This document shows positions 1 through 12,195 of a stretch of DNA of 64,000 bases, piece after piece. The translations under genes were made by a program, and so were the position numbers. The stretch comes from Gongronella butleri. Its lineage: Eukaryota > Mucoromycota > Mucoromycetes > Mucorales > Cunninghamellaceae. Location: contig JAIWZP010000004.1 of assembly GCA_025201375.1 (NCBI GenBank), forward strand, positions 1 through 64,000. The letters run 5' to 3'. The notes under the pieces are model-generated. The model saw only the letters and a program-made list of their open reading frames with translations. It was not told where the DNA came from and searched no databases. Each line of letters starts with the position of its first letter. The first letter of the stretch is position 1.

Positions 1-1574
1 GGTGCGGAAAATCTCGGCTAAATGAGGAAAAATCGCCTTGGTGGCCGTATTTCTCGACGAGAGCACCTTCAATCAGAGCATGAGCTATCCCAAAGAATCA
101 GCGATAGATACACCTGAAACTTATTTTCTTTCCCAAAAGACTTTTTGTTTAATTGTCGGCGAGCTAGTTATCATTTTAGGTGTCTGCTTGAGATTTATAT
201 TGCATCTTAGCCATCTAGGCACACTGAAGCCTCGAAGCGCATTTCAACATGAAATGACATGCTGGAACCCCACGGTGGAACTCATTCAGTCCTGAGAAAA
301 TGCATTTTGCTTGAAATCAGGGCTAAAGCGACCCCTGATGGCTAACTCGTCGAGATCGCATAGCGAAGTTTCCAAAACACAAGCGCTTTTGACCGCGTTT
401 GGTCGCTGATTCATCTGAGATGACTCGCGCGTCAATCCGGTGGGACGTTGTCGCGTACGCGACCAAAATGGTTAAAACCTTACCCCACTTTGGCTGGACG
501 CATCCTTCAGACCCTGTTCATTGTGACCTGTATTTGAGTTTGAGGATGCTGAACGCAAAATATCAACGATGTCACGTTTTTTCAGAGATCGGGTCACTCA
601 GTCTTGAGAAAACGCATTTTGCATGAAGTCAGGGCCAAATCAACCCCGTGTAGGCTAGCTCGCCGAGATCTGGACGCGATGTCCCCAAACCACAAGCGCT
701 TTTACCGCGTTTGGCTGCTGATCCATTTGACGTGACTCAGGCGTCGGGGCGCTCAACCGTTCGCGCGGTACGAGACCAAATGGTGCTGATCTTACCCCAT
801 TTAAGCCTCTGAAACTATCGCTTCATCAGAAACTTGCACATCTGGTCCCAAATTTGAACCAGTTCAGGGCACACCCGTTTCTCCAACGATGTTAATTTTT
901 CTCGCGAATCGGGTAGCTCAGTCTCGAGAAATCTCGAGATTCGTGTTTGTTAGTGAAAACTCAGCGTCAAACAATATTTTACGCGTTTCTCCCGATGAGA
1001 TTGCCCATCTGGCTCCAAATTTTGACCAGTGGACACTCGACTCGAAACTTTGATGATTCCAAGTTTTTTCGCAGTTCGGATTGCTCAGTCCTGAGAAAAT
1101 GCATTTTGCGTAAAAACAGGGCCAAATCAAGATCAAAACAATCCCTGAAGGCTAACTCGCTGAGAACTCGACGCGATATCTCCAAACCACATGCGCTTTT
1201 AGCGCGTTTGACCGCTAAATCATTCGAGGTGTCTCACGCGTCGGGGCGATCAGCCGTTACCGCGGTACGAGACCAAATGGTGGTGATTTTACCCCCTTTA
1301 CACCCATGACTCTGACGCTTCTTTAGATACTGTATCATAGAGATCACACTTGTACCAAGTCGTGATTTTCAGATGTCCGATCCGTGTCAATTTTGAACCA
1401 GACCTTTCTCTTGGACGCTGACAGCATTGCACAAAGTGTGAGATGATACATTATGACATCATACATAAACAATGTCTTCAGATTATGCGTCTCTTTTATG
1501 AAGGCTCACTGATGGCGATGTGGTGATGTCAAATAACGTGTTTAATGCAAAAAGGGGACGCGAAATAAAAAGTT
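1..1574. repeat. Degenerate direct repeats, gene-free left edge
   Basis: No coding region is recognisable. The stretch is built from diverged direct copies of one unit. Copies start near 286, 598 and 1085 with the shared core TCAGTC(C/T)TGAGAAAA. Each is followed by a TGCATTTTGC-like segment, a CAGGGC(C/T)AAA segment, an ACAAGCGCTTTT-like segment and a GTACGAGACCAAATGG-like segment. A partial copy sits near 855-930, and the end of another seems to precede 286. Spacing is roughly 310 and 490 bases, so this is not a clean tandem array. It probably extends past the left edge. Its nature (subtelomeric, transposon-derived or satellite-like) cannot be decided here. Confidence 0.6.
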
Positions 1575-4500
1575 TTAAAAATGATCAATGCTGATGTTCA
1601 TGGTATCTACAATATCTTCCATGATTCTGGGAACAGATGAGCCAATTTGACGCGTCAATTCGACTTGGCGATCGACAGGTAGGCTGACAAACAGCGAAAT
1701 AATGCCGCCATCCAGCACGACGCGATTGCGATTCGATGCGAGGCGCTGCTTTGTATCCTTGATCAATCTGTAAAAAAAAAAAAAAAAAAAAAAAAAGTGA
1801 GAATCGTGACACGGCGCGTCGCGCATTTTTCTGCGCTACCTATAAGCTCGAGGGTTGAGGCCTGCTACGTGGGGGATGCTGTTGACGAGCTGGCCATAGA
1901 GGGTATGCAGTCGTTTAAATGTCTTTTCCGGCAGCGGCGAGATGGTGCTGATGCTGCCAGTGTAGGAGCCGCAAAGCGTGAATTGCGACGCGCCATATTG
2001 TAGCGACTGGGTGCCATTGGCCATGATGATCTGCGGCAAGCGCGTCATGGCGCGCACTTGGGAACCCATGTGGAAATCGCCGCGCCGGATCAGCTTTTGG
2101 CCAGAGATGGATTGCAAGTCTGTAGGAAACAAGAAAAAAAAAAGTGAGTAATGGAAAGGGAGTTGGCGCCATTAGCGTTGCGAGAAAACCCATGCGAAGC
2201 GTATAAAAACTTACGATAGGGCGCGTACTGATAGATGATCATATTGTCGCTTGCATCACTAAGCATGAGATAGAGCGCCTTGTCATTGATGACATAGCTG
2301 ACGGCGGCAACCTCGCACGACTGGTAATCCTTGCCAAGAAGGGCCAATTTCGCAGGCTCGAGCTGGAAGCCCAGGAACCAGATGGACCGGTGGATGTCGC
2401 CTAGCAAAATGTAATTTTTGATGGACTGCATGGTTGTGACATAGATCTGGACGTCGATGAATGCCACGCCCACGAGGCTCTCATTGTCTTCAAAGCTGTA
2501 CACAAAGACCTTGGAGCCCACGCTGGCGGCAATGTGGCCACTGACCTCGCACATGGCCGAAACGGAGCCTTTGGCATTTTCTTTGTGCAAAAACTTGAAC
2601 TTGTGGTTCGTCTGTGGATTGTCCGGTTCGGGCACGACCTCGATGATTTCGTACATGATGATCTACCAGGGAAAATCAGGGGAAAAGTTGGGGTGGGGGA
2701 TGAGACGCGCCTATTTTTTTTCCATTTTTTTTTTCTTACGGAACCACGCATGGCAATGTCCTCGCCACGCAGGACGCCTGTACCCAAGGTGATGAATGAC
2801 TTGCGGCCAGAAGTGGTCTGCTGGGATTCCAAGGAAAAGCACTCGAGGCAGATGCCCTGCTCAAACAATTCGAGATCGACGCGGTCGACGGTCTCCCAGG
2901 TGACAGGCGAGATGAGCAGGAGCGAAAAGTGCGGGATGGACGGCAGGAACGCGCCGGGGTCGCGCGCAGTCGTGCTCTTGGCGTCGTCGTCTTGATGCTG
3001 CGATGCAGAATCGGCATTGGCGGCGTCGATGCTATTTGCGGGGCTTTGTGCATCCGACGCTGGGGTTGACTCGGCCGGCTGGTCTGCGGTCGTCGAAGTG
3101 GAGGACGACGTGGATGGTGTTGTGCCCGGGACAACGGCGGGTGCTGGTTTTGCGGGTGGCGGTGCGGCGTGCACGACATCGACTTGCTCATCACGCGACG
3201 CGAGCACGACGTACACGTTCATTTCCGGGTGGAAGCAGATCTTGTGTGCCGTGTGGCCGAGCGGCACCTTGTGCACGAGCCAATCCATGTCGTAATTCAC
3301 GTCGGGCAGCGAGCAAAACCGCAGACGAGACTGAAAAAAAAAAAAGAAATTGCATGAATGATCTGTTCTTTTTTCTATCTCAATCGAGTCGTTTTTACGT
3401 TGGTATCGATGGTGATGAAGCCATGTTGGCAGCTGACGTTGTGGAATTGGGAAAAGGCGATGATGTTTTGATCTGTTTTCATGGGATGGACACGCACGAA
3501 GCTCTTTGAGGAGGACAGGAGCCACAATGGTTGTGGACCGGCGACAAAGACACCCGTGTAGCCTGCGACGTCGGCAAAAGCATTGAGCAGACGCACGCGG
3601 CGCGGTCGTGGGGTGGATTTCTTCTTTTTCTTCTTTTTTGTCGTGCGGTCGTCATCAAAGAGCTCGACGACCATGTTGTCGGTCTCTTCGCGGTCGCGCA
3701 GCATCTGGGCCTGCCACTCGGCCTCGCGCACGGCGTCCAAGTCCACGCGATGCCTCGAGACTTCATTGTGATGGATCCGCGTGAACCGCATTGCAAGCCG
3801 GTGCTGCGCTTCTTCATCTTGCATGGCCGTGTCGCCGTCATCGTCGTTTTCCTTGCTCGGAATGTACTCGAATGCCTGGTAAATCACAATATCGTTGGTT
3901 GACGTGCGCAGCTACGTGGAGGAGAAGAAAAAAAAAGGTAAGAAAACAAGGAAAAAAGAGAAAATCCGAAAAAAAACGGGGAAGGGAGGCTCTTACCACG
4001 AGATATGGGTCCTTTCGCTCCTTGCCAATGTTTGTCAGCAGCAGCTCACGGATTTGGATGGCACCGAGGGGTGGTTTGCCTGTGGGCCATGTGGGTTCGG
4101 CTTTGGCAGCTTGTTGGTGTTGATCGTCGACAAGCAGATCCGGCAGCAGCGACAGCTTGGGGACGAAAAAGTGTGGTTTGAGGTCAGGCAGGCTGTAGAT
4201 GCCGCAAGTATCGTCGTCCGTGTACAGCATGCACCAGAGCGTGGCAATTTGTGAGAATTCCTTGAAGCCGCCCAATACACTGACATTGTCGGCGTCCACC
4301 TTGACTCCGGTCACGCTCGCATCATTGCTGATCGCCTCGACTTTGCCAGCGTCGTCATCGTCGCCGTATAAATCGTCGTCGTCCACGTCATCCATAGGCA
4401 CCGTGCCTTGATCATGCCCATTGGTACCCGCCGCGCCATTATCTTCGTCTTGGTCGCCATACAGGTCCATATCCACATCGTCAAACGCGTCGGTGATGTG

Positions 4501-7266
4501 GCTGTCTTTGCTGTTCTTGGCATTGGACGACGTGAGCTCCTCGGACGCGCGGCGTTTCAGCGTCGGAGCCTGTTGTCGCGATTTGCTTTGCTTTTTTTGC
4601 TGCGCCGCCATCTCCATGCGATTCTGCACAGTCGTAAAGATTCCGGATGTGTCCGAAAACAAGCTGGCCGTGTTGATGTGTTTGGGTGCCTAAAGAAGAA
4701 AAAACGAACATAAAAATGAGAAAAGAAGAGTCAATGGGTCCTTTTGCGCTCCCCCAAAAGGCAAACAATAGAATTACATTGATAGACGACGGCACGGGTA
4801 GACCAGTGAGCTGATTGTTGTCGTCTAATTGATAAGCGTGGATCGTCTTGTTTTCGAGCAACACGAGCACGTAGGGATCATGGACACTGGCCTCCATGAC
4901 ACGCGCCTCGCGGATATTGACCTGTTGCAATTTCTTGCCATCTGAGCAACACACGAAAAAAAAAAAGACGCGTGAATTTTCTTTTGTTCTTTTTCTTTCT
5001 CTTTTTATTTTACCTGGCGTCAGCAAATAAATGCCCTTTTCGTGGACCTGGACAATGCGAGTGCGGCTGAGCAGCGTGGATACCAAGATGGAGGAACCGC
5101 GGGTATAAAAGCCAGTGTGTTCCATTTCCTCTAGCGATTCGCCGGCGCGCAGGACCTGGATTCAAAAACACAAATTGAGCGACTTTTCTTTTTTTTTTAT
5201 TTTTTTCACTAATTTTTACCTTTGTGCTGTTGGATTTGCTAATGACGAGGAGCTTGTCATGCGCGCGGTCGAGGGTGACGTCACTTTCCTCGGTGACATC
5301 GACGGTGTCATTGCTCTGTGTGGCGGATGGAGGCGCATTGGCGCGGCATTTGATGGACCAGATGGCCTGGCAATCGGACTGCTCCGAGTAGAAGCTTGCA
5401 ACGGGCTTGATGTGGCGTCTCATGACGGAGAGGGCGCCATTGTTGCCGTAGCCGGAGCAGCAGACGAGATCAAGGTCGGGCAATCCCGCGGGTGTGGCTG
5501 GTTCGCCGTCCATGGCGCCAACGGCCATGTCGACAATGGGACCCGTGTTCAGCAGCTGGTCGTGCACGCGGAAGGTATAGTCGTCGGCAGACAAGGCGGC
5601 GCGTGCGCGCGAAATATGGCTGTGCTTCCATTGAATCAGTAGCGAATTGCCCACGCGACTCGACAGGAAGAAATAGTGCTGATTGACTGCCGTCACGCAC
5701 GTCGGCACAAGCGCAACAGGCACATCCTTGTTCACCCACGTGTTCTTGTTGTCAAGAGACGATTGCGCCACAGACCCAAAAGTACGATGCACCAAATCCA
5801 ACGAAACCACCTTGTTACCATCTTGCACAAATTTGACGAGAACCCAATCGCCATTCTGCATGAATACAGCGCACACACGGTCGCCAAGGTACAATGCACG
5901 CGCACCGTCAAGCGCCAGGCCGAGCGAAATGGTCGCCGCGTCGTATTTCATGTTTTTGTAATTGGTGATGGTCTTTGTGTAGCCATTGACTGCCGTGCCC
6001 ACACCTGGCGATCCTTGTGACAGATGGAGCAAGCAATTGGGCGCCAACACCATCATGCCATGCACAGGCTTGGGCAGCGCAACCAATTCAAAGGCGTCGT
6101 ACGGTAGCTGGTCCACTTTGTAAATCACAGGGTATAGCTTTTCCGTCAAATCAAGTGATACCACAACCACGCCGGCTGTGTCCTTGCTTTCTTGCAATTG
6201 ACTAGATGCAGAAAAAAAAATAATCGTTAGCATCCGGTCCAATGATCGTTCTTTTTTTTGTCCTTTTTGTCGTGTTTTTTTTTTTTTACCCTGTCCATGT
6301 CTGCTTGGTCTGGTACAAGATGGCCAAGATGGGCTCGTAATAGTCGGTAAGGAACGTGACGTGAATGACGCGCTTAATGGCGCGATGCACCTTGGGCAGA
6401 TCAATGACAAAGCTGTCGAGGAACGGCCGTTTGCGCCTAAAAAAACCAAAAAGGAATCAATTGGGCATCGCCACGCGTGTCAATGGCTCTCCAATGACGT
6501 CCATATCACTTACGTGTTGCTGGCATCGTCATCATCGTCTTCCAGGTGGTCCGATTGACGAAAAGGCAGCACAGCAAGCTTGTCATTATAGAAATTGAGA
6601 ACCGCGCACCGCTGCTGAGGATCCACGTGGACCGACGGCTTCTCGGTCTTGTTCAGGAACTCTTTGCGCAGCTCGTCGCGCTCGTAGTAATGCAAAGACA
6701 CGGTCACAATGCTATTTGTCTCGGGCGACCACTCCAAAAGCGACATCTAAACGCAAAAAGAAAAAAACCGCGTCAATGGCTCCCTTTTTTTCCATGTTTT
6801 TGGGGCGTGTCCTACTTTTGCGTCATCAAAGGCGAGCAGCAGGCTGTCGCAGCCCTGTTTGCCTCGCGGGGATGTGGTGCGGATGACGCCCATGGACGCA
6901 ATGGAGCCATTCAGCTTATATTGTGAGACCAATTCAAGTCGCGCCGACGTCGTGGCATCATTACCAAGTGGAATGAGCGGCGGGTACGCCTAAAAAAAAA
7001 AAAAAAAGAAAGAAAGAAAGAAAAGGGGGTGCGCGTGAGTCTAATGCGGCATTGCACTTGTTTTTGTCCAATTTTACCTCTTGATCAGGCGCGGTGGTCG
7101 TATTGTCGGGCGGACGTGGCACATACTCCACAAAGCGATAGATCTGCAGCAGCGAGTCCTTGGCAACGATCAGATTCACAGCGTGTGGCGACGTAAAGTG
7201 GCCGCGCTGCACGTGTTCCACGGTCTGCGGAGGGAACAGCTCCTTGTGGATGGTGTACGCTGACAT
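1575..7266 (-). CDS. CFT1: Cleavage and polyadenylation specificity factor subunit 1 (CPSF160/Cft1)
   Basis: Large scaffold subunit of the nuclear mRNA 3'-end cleavage and polyadenylation factor, which helps recognise the poly(A) signal. Thirteen exons join in frame: 7266..7078, 6989..6816, 6746..6514, 6436..6290, 6201..5220, 5155..5014, 4941..4778, 4689..3997, 3911..3399, 3330..2740, 2662..2215, 2119..1840, 1767..1575. They give about 1582 aa, against 1443 in human CPSF1. The N-terminus (SAYTIHKELFPP, then NLIVAKDSLLQIYR), the block LSLHYYERDELR, and the C-terminal GDFHMGS and HVAGLNPRAYR blocks match the MMS1/CPSF_A beta-propeller family. Extra length comes from acidic low-complexity inserts near 4311-4400 and an Ala/Pro/Ser linker near 2990-3150. 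It is divergent from OCA1 across a 301-bp gap. Confidence 0.95.
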
Positions 7267-7567
7267 GACAGTACACGAAGCTGAACAACAAGAAAGAGAC
7301 GAAGAAAATTAACACGAAGAAGCGCGACAAACGACAAGGAACAAGGCAACGGGGGCTCGTGGGCACGCAAAAAGCACGGATTCAAGAAAAAAAGAAAAAA
7401 AAAAGGAGTGTGCCGGGTGACAAAGAAAATAGAAAGGAAACAAAAAAAGACAGACGAGGCAAAAGGAAAGAGCGCACTTTGATTTGAGTGGCGGACCCTC
7501 GCTGCGCGTAGGCAATTGTCGTCTTTTTCTTCCTTGTTTCGCCTTTTTTTTTTTTTTTTTTGCCCAT
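7267..7567. promoter_or_regulatory. Bidirectional promoter between CFT1 and OCA1-like
   Basis: This 301-bp gap separates two divergently oriented start codons, so both promoters must lie here or overlap the genes. It contains A-rich and T-rich runs (7385-7403 and 7546-7561), which are typical nucleosome-depleted tracts in fungal promoters. No TATA box or named factor site is clear. Confidence 0.55.
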
Positions 7568-8356
7568 ATGAGCTCACAGCACTTTATACCACCGGTTGTA
7601 AGCGACAAAACGCACACTGCACGTGCTGAAGACACTCACACGCTGGAATTCATAGAACTTTGGCATGATTGAGGAGGATCTTTACAGGTCCGGCCAGCCA
7701 AACGAGCTCAACTTTCCGTTTCTCGAGAAACTCGGTCTAAAGACCATCGCGTGGCTGGCCCCCGAGGAACCAAACCAGCGATTGCAAGTGGCCACCTTTA
7801 ATTGAGCACAAAAAGAACGCGTGAAACGCGCTGTGTGCGCCTAGGGAGCGCGTTTGGGGGGCTCATGCGGCTTTTTTTTTCGTTTTTTTCATGAATAGTC
7901 TCGACTTTATCGACGACCAAGAGATCCAATTGCATCAATTAGGCGCTGTGTCGTCGCTGAATGCTTGGGACCCGATTACAGAGGAGGCCGTGCTCGAAGC
8001 GCTCGAACTGGTGCTGAATCCTGAAAATTACCCCATGATGATCATGTGCAACCTAGGACGACATCGAACAGGTAGACATCCATGGGCGTGAGGCGTGCGC
8101 AAATCGGGATGGGACGTGGAGACAATGGGATTGCCATAGCTTCAGGGTCATGGATGATTGATGTTTTTTTTTTGTGTATGTTTTAGGGACAATTGTTGGA
8201 TGTTTACGCAAGCTACAACGGTGGAACTTGACGTCCATATTTGAAGAATACCGACGCTATGCAGGGCCAAAGGTGCGCCTGCTCAATGAGCAATTTATAG
8301 AATTATTTGACACGGATTTGGTAGCCATTCCTAGCAATCACCCAGCATGGCTATGA
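7568..8356 (+). CDS. OCA1: Oca1-like plant/fungal atypical dual-specificity phosphatase
   Basis: Putative cysteine phosphatase of the Siw14/Oca family (PFA-DSP). In yeast these act in oxidant-induced cell-cycle arrest and inositol pyrophosphate turnover. Four exons, 7568..7597, 7656..7783, 7899..8071 and 8187..8356, give 166 aa. The segments [35 protein letters not shown] and the signature CNLGRHRTG (CX5R, nucleophilic Cys) follow Oca1 closely, as does [10 protein letters not shown] after it. Only a GC-AG intron at 7784-7898 (donor GCAAGT) gives the family phase: it yields NQRFLDFIDD, whereas the nearby GT breaks the frame. The ATG at 7568 is chosen because the next exon joins in phase at the expected residue. 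A poly(A) signal (AATAAA) lies near 8397. Confidence 0.9.
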
Positions 8357-9043
8357 TTTTGCAAAAAAAAAAAAAAAAAAGGCACGGACTTTTACCAATA
8401 AAAGAATTTTTTCATGCACTCTGGGCGCCCATTGGTCGAATTTGTGACCGTCCACCAAAGATATAGCTTTTTTTTTTTTTCCCTTTTTCTTTTTGTTTCT
8501 TCTTTTTCTTTGTCTCCAAGGTCAAAACACTATTCGTTTGCCCTTTGTGTCTGGTTGTTTAACCCCCCACCCCCCTTTAGCTCATAGCTCGACGCTTGCC
8601 TTCTTATGCAATTATCCTTTTCCCTGCTGAACGTCCACACTCTGTTCCCTCAAGTCCTTTGCTTTGGAAGCAGTGTTTTCGCCTACTGCCACGCCCAACA
8701 CCCATCTGACTCTATCGAAGGAGGATAAGACGACTTTTGTCTAGCTCCTTGTACGCTTTTACTCGCTCTCAACAACACGATCTCTGTAATTGACGCTTTT
8801 TGCGCTCTTTTTTTTTGCCCTTTTGATCGTTTTTTTCTTCGCTTTTTTTTTTTCTTTTTGCTCGTTTTCCCCCTCTTTTCCCAGATTCCCTTATTACCCC
8901 CCACTGGCTTCCATTGCCCCCTTCTTCTTGTCTATCGCTTTTGCTCGCTCACTCGCTCAATTGCTCAAATCTTCTTTTTTGTCACCTTTTACCCCTCTTT
9001 TTCCCCTCTTTTTACAAACGTATATCTTTTTCTCCCTCCCATC
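8357..9043. other. Gap between the two phosphatase genes
   Basis: It holds the 3' end of the OCA1-like gene and the promoter/5' UTR of the PRL-type gene. From about 8780 the + strand is strongly pyrimidine-rich (C/T tracts), as seen before several starts in this window. An in-frame upstream ATG at 8858 would add a Phe/Leu-rich stretch encoded by these tracts, and is judged untranslated. No other gene is seen. Confidence 0.5.
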
Positions 9044-9643
9044 ATGGTCAACGCACGCAGTGGTTCTCCCCTCGGGCGCACATTGTCACTCATTGAAGTG
9101 CCCAATGCCGATGTGCGCTTTTTAATCCTCGATTGTCCGACGGAATCGACACTGCCCTTTTACCTCGACGAATTCAAGCGCCACAATGTCACGCACGTCG
9201 TGCGCTGCTGCCAACAGACGTACTCTGCGGCGCTGCTGCAGAGCCACGGCATCGAGGTCCACGACATGCCCTTCAAGGATGGCGGGCTTCCACCCGCCAA
9301 TCTCGTGCGCGATTGGCTGTCCATTGTCGTCAAAATGGATCAGTCAAAGGACGAGGACGACGCCGACATCAGGCCCACCATTGCTGTGCATTGCGTCGCT
9401 GGCCTCGGCCGCGCACCCGTCCTTGTGGCCATTGCGCTCATCGAGTTTGGCATGGGCCCGCTCGATGCTGTCGCTTACATCCGGTCCAAGCGCCGCGGCG
9501 CATTCAACAAGCCGCAAATCTCCTACTTGGATAACTATAAGCGCATCTGGAAGGCCAAATCCTCCTCCTCGTCCTCACGTTTCTCTTTTGGCAAAATGTT
9601 CAAGTTTGGCGCTAAAAAACAGCCACAGGTCGCCATCCATTGA
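9044..9643 (+). CDS. PRL-type (PTP4A-like) protein tyrosine phosphatase
   Basis: Single-exon, 199-aa phosphatase of the phosphatase-of-regenerating-liver family. The active-site loop HCVAGLGRAP (Cys about 117) is the exact PRL signature. The general-acid Asp lies in the MPFKDG loop (about 79), the paired regulatory Cys is kept in VVRCCQQTY (about 56), and the RRGAFN block follows. The start at 9044 lies just upstream of the phosphatase fold; upstream in-frame sequence is pyrimidine-tract translation. Animal PRLs end in a polybasic stretch plus a CAAX prenylation box. Here the C-terminus is Ser/Lys-rich but ends VAIH, with no CAAX Cys, so farnesylation-based membrane attachment is not expected. 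Confidence 0.92.
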   Translation: MVNARSGSPLGRTLSLIEVPNADVRFLILDCPTESTLPFYLDEFKRHNVTHVVRCCQQTYSAALLQSHGIEVHDMPFKDGGLPPANLVRDWLSIVVKMDQSKDEDDADIRPTIAVHCVAGLGRAPVLVAIALIEFGMGPLDAVAYIRSKRRGAFNKPQISYLDNYKRIWKAKSSSSSSRFSFGKMFKFGAKKQPQVAIH

Positions 9644-10016
9644 ATGCATGGTCCCCCCAACCACTTTTCCAACTCCTCCTCCTTGATTGTCTCGTCTTTG
9701 ATCTCTTCTTTTTGCTACATTTTACGTGAACGATATAAATGGTGTTTATTTTTTACCCCCTTCCTTGCCATCCTTGCCATCCTGTCTTTTTTTTAATGCA
9801 ATTGAGAGTGTGAAAATGGTAGTGACAGAGGGGAAGAAAAAAAAAAAAAGGGTCGGGAAATGATGAGTGAGGGGAAAGGGCCCAATGGCCTTTTTTTTCA
9901 GGCGCCACCACGAGCGCCGGAAATTCTCGTTGCTCCTGCCGTCTCTTTTCCTATTTTTGTTTTTCTTTTTTTTTACGCTTTTAACGTGGTGCTTGGGTTT
10001 TTTTTATTCGTACACT
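9644..10016. other. Gap between the PRL-type and SGF11 genes
   Basis: 3' region of the phosphatase and promoter of SGF11. It holds A-runs and T-runs (9837-9849, 9891-9898, 9967-9974), with no other coding signal or clear motif. Confidence 0.4.
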
Positions 10017-11075
10017 ATGAAGAATAAGGCCAGTGCACAAGAAGACAGTGATACGTAAGAATATGGACGCAAAACAGATAAATTGCCCACTTTACGGGAT
10101 CGGCCACCTAAACCACGGGAGATGGCCTTTTGCTTTTGCCGCTTGCTGTCACTGACATACCCACTGGTGCCGCTCGGCACGGCGCTTTTTGTGCGTTTAA
10201 TATAGCCAATTCAAAAAACTGGTCAAAGAACAGAATATCAAGCTGGACGAGCTGCAAAAGACACAGGCCACCCTGCGGTCACTGCCTGCTGAGAGCAAAA
10301 AGACAAAGGCCAGCGTCGCCAACATTGTAAGTTGCATGATCACCCGCTCGCACCACGAGACCCGGCCCATTTACACCTTTTTTTTTCATTTTTTGTGTAT
10401 TTTGCAGGCACTGTTACTGCTGGGTGATCTGATGGATGAATGTGTGTATGACGTTTTATTTGACGTGCATCGTGATGTCAAGCAAGCCTACAGCGTGTGT
10501 CAAATCTGCCAAACCAAATGCCGAATTCATTGTAAATACCACAATGCTCCGTTTGGACGCGCACTGACGCGTCCTTTTCTATTTTCCTTGCAATCAAAGC
10601 ACAAGTCCCTGGACGCGACATCTACAATAATGCATACAATTCCGGAAACCTGCCGTCGTACGAGTGTGTCAATTGCCAAAAGATGATTTCTGCGTCGCGA
10701 TACGCGCCGCACCTCGAAAAATGCCTTGGGCTCGCGGGTCGCCAGTCCAGTCGCGTGGCAAGTCGAAGGTACGAGTAGATCAGATAAAAGTGACGCGTTC
10801 CTTGACATAACAAACACGCTATTTTTTTATTTTTTTTAATTTTTTTTACGATTTTTTCATTAGAATGGGCTCGTCACCGAGCTCGTCGGATTACAATAGC
10901 GACACCAATGACTCGGACCGACGACGACGAAAGCTGCCTTCCTCGGTAAAAGACGCACTTTTGGCCTGTCAATGGCTCATTGTTCACACACACACATCTT
11001 TTTTTTTATTCTTTGTAGCCATTGACGAACGGATCACGCAATAAGCGATCACGGGTGTATGAGGACCTCGATTAG
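10017..11075 (+). CDS. SGF11: SAGA-associated factor 11 (Sgf11/ATXN7L3-type)
   Basis: Subunit of the SAGA histone H2B deubiquitinase module, in the nucleus. Six exons join in phase: 10017..10054, 10206..10326, 10408..10531, 10600..10768, 10864..10945, 11019..11075 (196 aa). The N-terminal helix ([19 protein letters not shown]) corresponds to the Sgf11 helix that packs on Ubp8/Sus1. After a GRDIYNNA linker comes the Sgf11 zinc finger [20 protein letters not shown] (C-x2-C...H-x3-C), followed by SSRVASRR. The tail is Ser/Asp-rich and basic ([11 protein letters not shown]). The first coding exon rests on an in-phase GTAAGA donor and is less certain than the rest. It is convergent with the OPI1-like gene, 117 bp between stops. 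Confidence 0.9.
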
Positions 11076-11192
11076 AACTTCTAGAGAACCGCATCCCATT
11101 GGCACGAATATAGGCGTTTTTAATCATGACTTCATTGAGGCAAGAGAGAGGGGAGATCAGGAAAAGGTGTGAAAAGAGGGGGGTATCAAGGA

Positions 11193-12195
11193 TCAGTGCA
11201 TGGAGACAGCAGGCGACGATGTCGACGGGGAATGGAACGACGACGCGTACGCTGTGGACGTTGCGGCTGTGGTGTAGGCCGAGGGTGACGACGTGTAGGG
11301 CGACGACGGAAGCGACGACGCCAATGGCGTGTCCAACGTGTGGATGGGAGGCAATTGGATGTGTTCATCGTGATGCTGCGCGGGTGGATGAAGGCGCAGA
11401 CGCTCAATCCACAAGTGCGCGCGATCCACCGTGTCCGAGAACACCGTCGACACTGATTGCAGCATGTCCACGGACTCTTGACCGAAATTCAGCAGCCGCA
11501 TCGCCGATTCCTCGTGCTTGGGTGCGCGATCATCCACCACCACTGGATCACGCATCGTCGACATCATTGGCGACGCCGCGGGCGACGTGGTCGTCGATTG
11601 GAGATCGTTCAAAACCGCCTTTTTTTTTTATAAAAACAGAGAAAAATGAGAAAAATGACGCGGTTTTTGTCATTTTTGCTTGCTTTACCCATCGACCAGG
11701 GAGGCTGAGAATGAAGCCTCGGACAGTCATCTTTGCGTGATAAGGGAGCGACGTGCTGGCGTAGCGGCTAATGACGTCCACGACCTTTTTGAGTGTTTGC
11801 ACGAGATCCTTGCGCACGGCGGACAAGACGGACGGATCGGCGCGCACAGAAAGGTGCTGCGACGACGACTGCGACGCCAGCGACACCAGGAACGACCGGA
11901 TCACGTGCATCTGCTGCTCAATGTGCCTGATCGCGTATTGGACCCAGCTCAGGCAATATTGCATCGCCTTGAGCGATTGCTCGCTGATTACCGCCGCAGT
12001 CGTGCCCGCCGCCGTGCTTGCACCGACCACAAGTTGCTGCCATGCACTGCTGCCGCTGCTGCTGCCGCGTCTGCCGCCCGTGTTAATCATCGGCGCTGCG
12101 GAGACCAACGGGTCGCCGTGTTTGTGCGGGTTTGTGTACGGCGACATCGATCGCCCATGGCTGTGGCGCGTGCGCTGGCGTGGCTGATAATCCAT
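11193..12195 (-). CDS. OPI1: Opi1-like transcriptional regulator
   Basis: Contains the Opi1 family domain. In yeast Opi1 represses phospholipid-synthesis genes in response to phosphatidic acid and inositol. Two exons, 12195..11689 and 11618..11193, give 310 aa. The blocks SLKAMQYCLSWVQYAIRHIE, LVQTLKKVVDVISRYA and VRGFILSLPGRW, and after the intron FGQESVDMLQSVSTVFSDTV and DRAHLWIERL, follow the fungal Opi1 C-terminal domain. It is shorter than yeast Opi1 (404 aa): it starts at MDYQPRQ and has little sequence where the yeast FFAT motif and leucine zipper would be. ER tethering through Scs2 is therefore doubtful. The ORF upstream of this Met is Phe-rich 5' UTR translation. Confidence 0.87.

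Noticed and set aside
2401..3525. 374-aa minus-strand frame
   Set aside because: It contains CFT1 exon 10 but runs on through introns and out of frame on both sides; the spliced model explains it better.
8858..9043. Upstream in-frame extension of the PRL-type phosphatase
   Set aside because: The extension is Phe/Leu/Pro-rich translation of a C/T-rich leader, and the family fold starts after 9044.
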